Part shown: positions 10,411 to 19,149 of the stretch, in pieces | Layout of the letters: each line of letters opens with the position of its first letter | How positions within the stretch are numbered: position 1 is the stretch's first letter | Source of the DNA: Bigelowiella natans CCMP2755 | Lineage: Eukaryota > Cercozoa > Chlorarachniophyceae | DNA: 24,663 nt | Direction: 5' to 3' | Assembly: GCA_000320545.1 (NCBI GenBank) | Contig: ADNK01003492.1 | Coordinates: 1 to 24,663, forward strand | Translations under genes and position numbers: made by a program | Notes under the pieces: generated by a model | The model's database searches: none | Seen by the model: the letters and a program-made list of their open reading frames with translations, nothing else | What the model was told of the DNA's origin: nothing

Positions 10411-11914
10411 ATGAACACCAGAACATGAAATACTATGTACCCGTAAGAACATCAACACAGCAAATACGATGTATCCATTAGTAGCTGTTACTATCTTTTA
10501 CGATGATACAATACCTTGTCTTTTGTAAGAAGAGGACCGTAATCCTTCATTATTAGCTGCACGATCGCTGGCTGATGAAGCAGAAATAGTCGCTCGATTT
10601 TAATGAAACAATCGTATATCATATCAATTATGTTCAGTATCATCATAATCCCTGTCATAATACTATTAATTGTTGTTTATGCAAAGGTGACAATTCAAGC
10701 AGTAGTAAGTAATAGAAGAAGCAAAGCAGTAGTAGCGGCAAATCACCTCGTCATCGCTATCATCATCTCCTCCTTCTCCTTCTCTGTTTGTTTGTCCAAT
10801 GCATCGTGGTCGGAGCCATTGAATCTTTCGTTTTGTCCGCTTAAAATCTCCTGAATTTATTGTTTGAGGTAAGTTAGCGAGAGCAAATCTCTTGAATTAA
10901 TTGTAGAGGTAAGTAAGTATGAAGAGCGGCCGAACTCATACACAATATAAACAGAAATAGTATCATCGAAGGAAATTTGCGTAGAAAAATGAAGTTTTTC
11001 CTATAAAATATTATAATTATATGTATTGCTACTACTAAACGTTCTACCTGTTAAGTTTAATGTAGCTCGAATCTCTGTAACGATACTACTACTGCTACCA
11101 CTAACACTGGAATCACCATCCTCTCTAAGAGTAGGAGACGAAGGCAACATAAGAACAACCAACCATCCGCCACCAACACAATATCTAAAGTAGTGTATGA
11201 TGAATCGAAAGGTGATACGCAAACAATTACTAAGCAGCAGCCAGCAAAAAGCCATCAAATACATCAAGCGATAACATCATCATCATCATCACCATCATAT
11301 ACACATACTGTACATACATAATATAGTAGCACCAAATCATCATCATCATCATCATTATCATCATCATCATTGCATCAGCCTAGGAAAGACAACAAATGAT
11401 ACACCTTTCTTCATTATCGGCCCTCCTCCTGGTGATATTGTTAATGACAATATTGGCTCTACTCATTAGGGTAAGTTCCTCTCCTAACGAAATATTGCAA
11501 AAAAAAAGATTATCATTGTATACTTCAGTCTTTTTCGATATATGAAGGCTGCTTAGCCAAGAGCACATAAAATGATGATGAAATTAATACACTCACAGCA
11601 CCGATAAAAGATTCGTTTGCATCACGTTGATCGATGTACACAATAGGTGTGAAATGAAGGGTCTGATTGGGAGAAGAAGAAAGATTATGAAATTGATTGA
11701 TGAAACACAGAAGGACAATATAATATGATCTTCTTCTTCTTCTTCTTCTTCTTCTTCGCAATTGGTGAGTATCCTTCCAAACTATGCATGAACTACCTAC
11801 CTCTGTCAACATAACAATTATAACAATTATAACCAATAAAACTATGAACCTCCCCTCCCTCCGTCAACATAACAATAATAACAAATAAAACTACATTTTC
11901 ATCATGTTGAAGCA

Positions 11915-11957
<43 letters not shown>

Positions 11958-12411
11958 ATATATATATATTTAATGTCATAGGTCCAATTATCTATCGATG
12001 GATCATATACTCATCGTAAAGTAGCAATTACACTACTACTACTACTACTACTACTACTACATCAACAACAACAACTTCTGCTTCGTCGTGTTGTTTATCA
12101 TCATCATCATCATCAATATCATCATCCTTTATATCATCAATCCAACCTTGTTGCTTCGGCCTCCTACTGTTAAATCTTGAAACTTACGATGTAATGGTAC
12201 AACCTTGTTCCTTGGCTCTTTGGCCCCTCCATCAAGCACCACACGAACACTTTAGATAGAGAGATATATAGTAGTAGTTGTAGTGGTAGTAGTAGTAGTA
12301 GTACGACAATAATAACACATAAGAATCAGAAATTGAAAGAGAGTAATAAATAATACTAGTGAGTGAGGAAATTCAAATCACTGACAAAAAATGTAACACA
12401 CACACACACAC

Positions 12412-12445
<34 letters not shown>

Positions 12446-12528
12446 ACAACAACAACGAAGTGTAAGTTGTTCCATGGCAGGATGATCGTGAGTAGCAGCA
12501 TAATATTACTACATGAAGGAGCAGCAGA

Positions 12529-12568
<40 letters not shown>

Positions 12569-12973
12569 CAGACTGAACGATTACTACATATCTACAGGTA
12601 ACAATCATCAATGGCCCAAAATCCTACATATCTACGTACGGGTAACGATCATCAATGGCCCAAAATCGAGGAGCTTTTGAGTCGATATGCTGACGATTGA
12701 TTGCCCACAATTTTTCCCATTCCTGATGCATGTATTTCTTCTCATTAAGGGTTTTATAAAAGCATTATCATTGATAATCCAGTGATGATGATGATGATAA
12801 TGATGATGGTGACTGTGAAGATGCAGTATCATCTGAAACAGCAATCACCATTTTTGAAACAATAATAATGGTAGTAGCAAAACCATTGCGACAACTTGGA
12901 ACAAGAAATAAATGATAATATTAAGAATGAGAGAATTGTTGTCCCCGTGTTACTACTAGTACTAGTGCTACCA

Positions 12974-13013
<40 letters not shown>

Positions 13014-13402
13014 AGCAGTCGCTACTACGACTACTTGAACTCCTAGTACTAATACTAGTATTACCATAAAATTCACAGCTTTGCTAGCACCCATTCTTAT
13101 CATAAAATCACGTAGTGCTGCAGGATCTAACCCCTGTCGGATAATGCTTACCAACAACAACAACAACAACAACAACAGAGCAGCAGCAGCATTACAGAAG
13201 AAAAATAAGTTCAATCATCATCATCATCATCATCATCATCATAGTATTATTATTATTATTATTATTATCATTAATATCATTACTATTACTAGTTGTTGTT
13301 GTGGTAGTAGTAATAGTGGTAATGTAGTAGTAGTAATAGTAGTAGTAGCAGTTGTTGTTTTGGTTGTGTTGTGGGGTAGTAATAGTGGTATTGCGTGTCG
13401 TT

Positions 13403-13437
<35 letters not shown>

Positions 13438-13963
13438 ACATTCGCACTATCTGTAGTAGAGTAGTATATGATGAAGAATGACTACAGTATCTATGGTATG
13501 AGCACAAATGATGATGACGATGGATGTTGATCCATCTTCTTCTTCTTCTTCTTCTTCTACTACTACTACTACTACCACTACACTTCTACTACTACTTACC
13601 CTTGAATCGTAGGCATTCTAGGATCATCCCACCCAGATACCATCTCGAAAGAAGAGGGGGGGGTGAGGAAGAGCAGGAATAGAGACAAACAACGCATCGA
13701 GAATCATGAACGACAATGGCAATGATAATGATTATGATGATGATTATACTCATCACAATAAGCTTCTATAACAACAAGCGAACAACAACACATTGCTCAC
13801 CATTTTATATTCTATTCTTCATATTCTTCATATGTATCGTAACACATGAATATAAGCAGGGCAAAAACCGCGGAGGCGAAAGAAACATAAGTGTTTGTTG
13901 TTATATGTGTTTGTTGAGTTGCTTCTGCTTCTTCTTCTTCTTCTTCTTCTTCTTCTTCTTCTT

Positions 13964-13999
<36 letters not shown>

Positions 14000-14701
14000 A
14001 CTGCGACAACTCAATGATGACGGTAGTCTTATCCAACACTTAACAACAGTAATAGCATCATCATCATCATCATCACTTATTCACTACTATAACTGAGCGT
14101 ATCATCATCATCCTCACTCACTCACTCACTCACTCACTCACTCAATATGACAGAGCGTGTTCCTGATTAAATTTGAACCCTCTTCCTTCCTTCCTTCCCC
14201 CCCCCTTTCTGTTTTGATGATGCTAGAGTTACTACTACTACTACTACTACTACTACTACCTTCTTAGCAACCAGATATGCTAATTTGCGCTTGCTTAGAA
14301 CCGTTCGAGTGAAGCATATTTTGCTGATAATGTTAAACAATATTCATATAATACTACTACTAAATACTTTTATCTGTTCTTATATTTATCATGCACGTGT
14401 TTTACAACTACTTTCATCACCACTAAATTATTATTATTATTGTTATTATTTGTTGTTTTTGTTGTTGTTGATGAGATACATACTACTACTTCTACTACTG
14501 AATATTGTGTTCTTGCCTGTAATCGTAGAGAAGCACAGGTCTTAGTCCAAGTGTCTGTTGGATCCACTGATCATCGACAACGACGAAACAATATCACCAT
14601 ATCATATTATTAGGGTATTATCATTTATTATTGATATGATTATTATCTAAGAAAATAAGATTATGTCTCACTAGAAACTATAACGAAGGCTGTAAGATAT
14701 T

Positions 14702-14738
<37 letters not shown>

Positions 14739-14787
14739 TACATATTGTATGCATTTATTCAATTGTGGCGCTTGATATGGCTGCTAT

Positions 14788-14832
<45 letters not shown>

Positions 14833-15248
14833 TGGCGACAATAATCCAGCAGCAAGTCTCTCTATAACGAACTGGTAGCACCCACACTATCACCATCATC
14901 ATCATCATCATCATCATCACCACCACCACCTTGTACTGCTTGTCTCTGTCACGATATTCAGATGTGCGAAGGGCATGAGTAACCCCTTCCAATGCTAATG
15001 ATATTGATAATGATTGATTTTGTAATGGTCATATCAGTTGATCCTACGAGAATAAGAACAACTCACTATGGAACAAGATGTTCTTTCACATTAACGATGG
15101 TGTATCATATACTACATCTACTAATAATATACATAGAAGAAGATGTATCATGTACTGCATTTACCAATAATAGACGTAGAAGAAGAAGAAGAAAAAGAAG
15201 AAGAAGAGATATGGATATCAGGAGTAAATATACTATATCTCTTTTACC

Positions 15249-15287
<39 letters not shown>

Positions 15288-15735
15288 TATTCATGAATGA
15301 CAATATTGTAGTAGTATAGCATCGACTCACAGTCAACGACAGGGCAGCAAAAGTCGTAAGTAGGAAAGGCCTGTTGTTGTTGTTGTTATTGTTACAATGA
15401 GAGAGAATATATGAAAATTATAGTAACGAAAGAAATAATTTAATGATAACAAGTATTAATCAGAAGTCTTAAGTCGTGCAGTAGGATCAGACAGTAACAC
15501 TCTCTGTTCCAATGCATGCGACAATGTATACTTATATTGGTTGTAATGCTAGAATTGATGATGAAAATGACATCAATGGTGAGAATGATGAGGTGGAGAA
15601 ATAGGAAAGAAGGATGTTGGAAATAGTTCAAATGATGCAGAATTAGGAGATAATAGAGTTGGGTCTGCAGAATTAGGAGATAATAGAGTTGGGGCTGTTG
15701 TTCAACAAAGTTCATTGTGTGCGTATGTATATATA

Positions 15736-15795
<60 letters not shown>

Positions 15796-16129
15796 GTGTG
15801 TGTGTGTGTGTGTTAGGTCGGGGCTTGGTGTTGCTATATCTCCGAACGGCAATAGGTTGTACTGTGTAGGCGGTTTTGATGGCCAGCAACTTTCCAAGGT
15901 GGAGGAGCTTGATCATCATCATCACACTTGTCCTCCTCTCCCTCCTTAGACTGCTGGTTTTCCTCCTCTATTCCTTCTTCTTTTTCCTCATCATGCAGGG
16001 GTAGACTTGTTGTTGTGTTATAGTTCTTTGGATCATTAATCTCATTACCATTACTACTACTACTCTTATTAGTCGGAACTGGCAGTATTCGCATCAATAC
16101 AGGATCTCGACAAGCCTTATTTGTATCCT

Positions 16130-16166
<37 letters not shown>

Positions 16167-16394
16167 GAATGAAGTGTAGTATTACCATACATATTGGTAT
16201 TAGTGTCATTTATTCATTGTTGCCCACCACCACCACCACCATGATGTTGGAGTTTGTTCCTTTTCGTGGAATTCCAAGGGCGGATTAGTATTATGATTCT
16301 TATTACTTTTACTATCAATTTCCATTGCACGATGCTACTGTAAGTCACACAGCAGTTATAATAATTGATTCTTTATTGTAAGAAACTATTACTT

Positions 16395-16428
<34 letters not shown>

Positions 16429-17523
16429 AAGCCGTATAATGCAACCACCTTCATATTCATTTTAGCTCTCACAACGCATTTTCGTCCTATCTTACTTCCC
16501 TAATGATATCCCATACATATATACACAACATATACGCACACACACACACACACACACATCATGTAAGTCGTTAGCAAATATAGTATCGTACTATTTTGTC
16601 AAAAACGATTGATTCATCAAGGTAATAAGCGCACCGTTGTATTATTATTATCATTCTTATTATTATCAAAGGTTAGTACTGCTATTTAGGTTCTGATATG
16701 TCAATACATATAAATATCACACATATATAGGACCAGTACAACCAAGACGACAACGACCCATCACCTCGTTCATGTGTTTGAATAATCTTAGATTTTCTTC
16801 AACTGTATTGGTACGGCACTTGGATTCGATACCCTTTGTTATGTGTTGTTATTAGTCATAATGTTATTGTTTATTATTGCTCTTATTCTTATTATCACAC
16901 CATTAGCTTACAAATTTAAAATTATTTATATCAAACATCCTGGAAGGCTTAAATATTCTTTCTTATAGAAAGGCGTTGATGACATGAGCTTCGCTATGGT
17001 TGGTGGTATACGTCTTTTGAAGAGGAAAAAGAAGTACAAAAAGAACAAGTAAAAAATCGTTCTTCCTTGCTATATTATTCAATGACTACATTCATTCTTT
17101 CTAGTTTGAGGGTATCCTGCGGAGTATTGTCCACATAAGCGTTTCCCTCCTGTATATCGATCATCAATACAACATATCCATCCATCTTTTTATATATCAT
17201 CATTATAACATATTCATCCATCTGTATATCGATCATCAATATAACATATCCATCCATCTTTAAGACAGATCTTCTGGGCTTGTTACGTTTGTCGATTAAA
17301 AACAACGATCACGGCTACGCAGTTATTACTACTATCGACACTACATTCTTCTTCTTAACCTGTTCCTATATGTATGTTTATTATATGCTTTGATTTACTT
17401 GTAGAAGACGTAAAATCAGACTGGAGAACTGCTTTGCATAATCGCTTGATCGAGAGCGTATATCTGGTCTTATCTATTAGTAGTTCATTGAATGATGGTG
17501 CTGCTACGGCCAGGAAATATTTC

Positions 17524-17569
<46 letters not shown>

Positions 17570-18621
17570 AAATTGTTACTACTTACCCCGAGAGAGGACA
17601 AATCATTGTAGATCTGTGATTCATACGACTGTCGTTCCAAAACAGGATTCGTGTTGTCCAGTCGAAATATCAAGGTGCCGTTATGCTTACGAGCGAAGTA
17701 TTCGTTCAGCAGCGCCGCCTTGAGAATAGAAAAATATCCATTCAATGGAAATGACGATGTGTATGTAGTAGACCCAAAACGAACATTGACGACTACATTG
17801 GTGGGCAACGGTAATAAATATGATCCCCCCCCCCCACCCCAATAAATACATACCTTTGCATGGCCTATGTGAAGCATTCCGTTAGGTTCTGGTGGAAATC
17901 GAGTCACAACTTGGCCATTTACTGCACCTGATGATAATGATGATGATGATGACTATTGATGATAACCATTGATGATAATATTGATTTAGCACCAGCAGCG
18001 GCGGAACAAATACTTAGCTTAGATACAGGGGCGTTGATAGGCATCTTCCCAACATAATAGCAGAAAGCATTTAGGAGAAAAAGAACAAACAACAACCCAA
18101 TCACAATCACCATCACCACCTGGGAGGTTAAGAGCCCCTTGATCCCTCTTGGCTTTGTCTTTGAGGCGGATGAGGAGCCGACCAGTTGTAGTAGCAGCAC
18201 TTTGCTTACTTTTAGGTGAATTATTATTACTACTACTTCTTGCTCTACTACTACCACAGCCATCGCTGCTACTGATGATCGTCGCATGAAGAAGATGATG
18301 ACAATCATCACGATGCTGCTGATGATGATCATGATGCGAGTAGCAGTGTCCTTCAAATGGATAATAGCGAGAAGAAGATATATCTTGAAGGCCAAGTGTA
18401 GTAGCGGTAAATAACAACACAAGAAAGAAGAAAAGGTGGTTTCGATATCCTCCTACTGCTGCCTTTTGATGCCTCTTCTTGTGCCCCTTTTCTTCCTCCT
18501 CCTCCTGATCCCCCATGCCGCCGAATGTGGTCCTCTTTCTGCACATTAGTAGGCTCCTCCTTCTCCCCCCCCTCCTCATTACTGTGACATGTGAAACACA
18601 GAAGACAGTTGAGATGCTCAC
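9463..18621 (-). CDS. glutamyl-tRNA synthetase, eukaryotic cytosolic type, 24 exons
   Basis: Charges tRNA-Glu with glutamate using ATP (class I). Exons, 5' to 3': 18621-18120, 17927-17854, 17718-17587, 17473-17399, 17149-17090, 16833-16765, 16499-16449, 16127-15891, 15370-15331, 14994-14930, 14566-14499, 14323-14260, 13643-13600, 13146-13065, 12722-12640, 12249-12147, 11662-11602, 11483-11405, 11124-11048, 10850-10747, 10571-10515, 10307-10268, 9917-9847, 9570-9463. Sizes and phases sum to 781 codons plus stop. In order the protein shows LPGA, FPPEPNGMLHIGHAK (HIGH at 187-190), RLDNTNP, IESKCRTNTVEENLRLF, KACRDPVLMR, FPTYDFCCPVVD, EGVTHALRTSEYRDRD, VLSKRKL (KMSKS equivalent, 466-472), GWDDPRMPT, MEWEKLWAIN, then the beta-barrel anticodon-binding half ending KIPDGE. 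EGVTHALRT separates it from GlnRS. No WHEP or ProRS fusion is present. Introns average about 300 bases. The true start is uncertain: in-frame ATGs lie at 18621, 18579, 18546 and 18516. Confidence 0.95.
10056..10402. repeat. (AT)n tracts flanking synthetase exon 22
   Basis: Alternating AT at about 10056-10090 and 10371-10402, the second followed by (TG)n. Both are intronic to the synthetase on the minus strand. A further (AT)n lies in the last intron at about 9727-9755. Confidence 0.9.
10844..10915 (-). repeat. duplicated acceptor region of synthetase exon 20
   Basis: On the plus strand AAATCTCCTGAATTTATTG (10844) recurs as AAATCTCTTGAATTAATTG (10885), each followed by GAGGTAAGT. On the gene strand this is a 41-base duplication that includes the exon start GAGATTT and its polypyrimidine tract. 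The outer copy is intronic. Confidence 0.8.
11917..11970. repeat. (TA)n-(TG)n-(TA)n in synthetase intron 16
   Basis: Compound dinucleotide tract between exons 16 and 17. ATC tracts at about 11278-11298 and 11337-11371, and CTT repeats at about 11731-11757, lie in neighbouring introns. Confidence 0.85.
12396..12567. repeat. CA, ACA and GA microsatellites in synthetase intron 15
   Basis: (CA)n then (ACA)n at about 12396-12455 and (GA)n at about 12533-12567. Open frames on both strands across them (polyGln/polyArg-Glu on plus, polySer-Leu/polyVal on minus) are products of the repeats. Confidence 0.9.
12596..12680 (-). repeat. 44-nt duplication of synthetase exon 15 donor junction
   Basis: The plus-strand block ATCATCAATGGCCCAAAATC occurs at 12604 and 12648. 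On the gene strand the end of exon 15 (encoding RFWAIDDRY) and its donor are repeated once on the intron side, with small differences around GTACGTAG/GTAGATATG. The first copy gives the donor that keeps phase with exon 16. Confidence 0.85.
12975..13270. repeat. ACT, AAC, CAT and ATT triplet tracts around synthetase exon 14
   Basis: (ACT)n about 12975-13013, (AAC)n about 13152-13175, (CAT)n about 13215-13241 and (ATT)n about 13242-13270. Exon 14 (13065-13146) is the only non-repetitive island. (TGT)n at 13402-13437 and CTT/CTA repeats at 13537-13575 continue the pattern. Confidence 0.85.
13927..14259. repeat. CTT/CTA, ACTC and CTA tracts between synthetase exons 12 and 13
   Basis: (CTT)n-(CTA)n at about 13927-13998, (ACTC)n at about 14113-14144 and (CTA)n at about 14231-14259. 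The last is the antisense of a GTAGTAG donor immediately after exon 12. Confidence 0.9.
14706..14930. repeat. two (AT)n tracts and CAT/CAC repeat at synthetase exon 10 donor
   Basis: (AT)n about 14706-14734 and 14792-14830. The CAT/CAC stretch 14889-14929 abuts the end of exon 10, so on the gene strand the intron starts GTGGTGGTGGTGATGATG. Confidence 0.9.
15636..15813. repeat. 30-nt tandem pair and long (AT)n-(GT)n in synthetase intron 8
   Basis: GCAGAATTAGGAGATAATAG is repeated twice (15636-15695). It is followed by an alternating AT tract of roughly 70 bases and a GT run ending at about 15813. All of it lies between exons 8 and 9. Confidence 0.9.
15891..16127 (-). other. synthetase exon 8: acidic insertion in the catalytic domain
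   Basis: A 79-codon exon in phase 0 at both ends. It opens with the conserved DTNKACRDPVLMR, then runs through about 55 residues of Ser/Asn- and Asp/Glu-rich sequence to PPPWK, which joins AFPTYDF in exon 9. In yeast and plant GluRS this short stretch normally holds a PHHRTG-like motif, which I do not find. The open frame and exact phase fit favour a translated insertion over a hidden intron. Confidence 0.75.
17150..17262 (-). repeat. three ~36-nt units just upstream of synthetase exon 5
   Basis: The first and third units (TGTATATCGATCATCAATA.. at 17151 and 17223) are nearly identical and the middle one is diverged. On the gene strand they are in frame with exon 5 and would encode MDGYVxLMIDIQ-like dodecapeptides, but the family alignment needs exon 4 joined directly to exon 5. 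Confidence 0.85.
17527..17565. repeat. (GA)n in synthetase intron 3
   Basis: Uninterrupted GA dinucleotides between exons 3 and 4; on the gene strand a CT tract shortly after the GTAAGT donor. A run of C (17825-17836) in intron 2 gives a long G run on the gene strand close to the donor of exon 2. Confidence 0.9.
18120..18621 (-). other. synthetase exon 1: unusual N-terminal extension
   Basis: This exon encodes residues 1-167 plus one base, ending ...GALNLP before the split Gly of LPGA. It has no GST-like domain of the kind found in many eukaryotic GluRS. Instead it has an acidic then basic stretch (37-60), a hydrophobic core (about 63-78, NHLFFFLVLLFTATTL) that could be a signal anchor or part of a targeting leader, then His- and Ser/Asn-rich low-complexity sequence. 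Organelle or secretory targeting would be inference. Alternatively part of this frame is 5' UTR. Confidence 0.6.
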
Positions 18622-18690
18622 AGGCAGCAGGCAACAGGGGGGTGGGTCGTGTCTGTCGGTCTGTCGGTCCTAGTTCGTCGTCTCCCAGCC

Positions 18691-18744
<54 letters not shown>

Positions 18745-19149
18745 ATCCAGGGGGTGGGTCGTGTCTGTCGGTCCTCGTCGTCTCCCAGCCGTCTCTCTCA
18801 CTCTCTCTTTCCCAATCTAGGGGGTGGGTCGTGTCTGTCGGTCCTCGTCGTCTCCCAGCCGTCTCTCTCTCTCTCTTTTTCCCAATCCAACCTAGCATGT
18901 TTTAAGCTTGCATTTTTTCCTAATATTTTCATCCAATTTGGTCACGAAAAGTGATTGTTTTGTTGTCGCAGCAAAGGCTTTGCCTGCATTTCTTGACGAC
19001 AAATGGGAATATACTCCCTCCCCCTCCTCTACCGATAAACTGAAATGGACTCTATTATATCTGGCATTACTCGATGTGGTTCCCCATTACATCTCAAATA
19101 TTAGACAGATACACTCTTAAATTATTTGATAGTCGCCTTCATTTCTGAG
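18622..19149. promoter_or_regulatory. divergent promoter region, synthetase and CINP-like gene
   Basis: About 530 bases separate the farthest upstream synthetase ATG (minus) from the proposed ATG of the plus-strand gene, so both promoters should be here. The left half is the TC-rich repeated unit (18637-18890). The right half contains a plus-strand open frame (18908-19120) whose exon status is unclear. No core promoter motif was assigned. Confidence 0.45.
18637..18890. repeat. three tandem units with expanding TC tracts
   Basis: Units start at GGGTGGGTCGTGTCTGTCGG near 18638, 18752 and 18822, continue through CGTCGTCTCCCAGCCG into a TC tract, and close with TTTCCCAATC. The TC tract is long in unit 1 (about 18693-18738) and short in units 2 and 3. 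Open frames of 100-180 codons on both strands are produced by the repeat. Confidence 0.9.

Larger units (their letters stand above)
9463..12249 (-). other. synthetase anticodon-binding half (exons 16-24)
   Basis: Residues 550-781. Family landmarks recognised in order: VPLHRK, YIDQRDA, GEELTLM, ATLNLTGDFKRTKRK (split over exons 19-20), LLTKDKIEDGD, TAIGDPNL, IQLERWGFYRVDA, IPDGE. Two low-complexity loops (Ser-rich in exon 19, Asp/Glu-rich at the end of exon 20) interrupt the fold at loop positions. Antisense frames here imitate membrane proteins and should not be annotated. Confidence 0.93.

Noticed and set aside
10603-11468. Plus-strand membrane-protein exons (Ile/Leu-rich frames at 10603-10710 and 11393-11468)
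   Set aside because: They are antisense to synthetase exons 18-20 and introns, which match the family and join in phase.
16945-17012. Minus-strand candidate synthetase exon reading TYTTNHSEAHVINAF
   Set aside because: A much better match in phase (GIESKCRTNTVEENLRLF) was found at 16833-16765.
16975-17052. Plus-strand terminal exon ending KRKKKYKKNK
   Set aside because: The basic tail is the reverse of a polypyrimidine stretch in the minus-strand gene, and it lies wholly inside synthetase intron 5.
18353-18954. Several 100-180 codon ORFs with Ser-Leu or Arg-Glu repeats
   Set aside because: They are frames through TC/GA repeats and shadows of synthetase exon 1.
18972-19120. Plus-strand frame after a good acceptor (KALPAFLDDKWEYTP...) as first exon of the CINP-like gene
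   Set aside because: Joining it to 19105-19224 needs a 26-29 base intron, far smaller than the others. The family has a short N-terminus that fits the ATG at 19150. It may still be part of the 5' UTR or another transcript.
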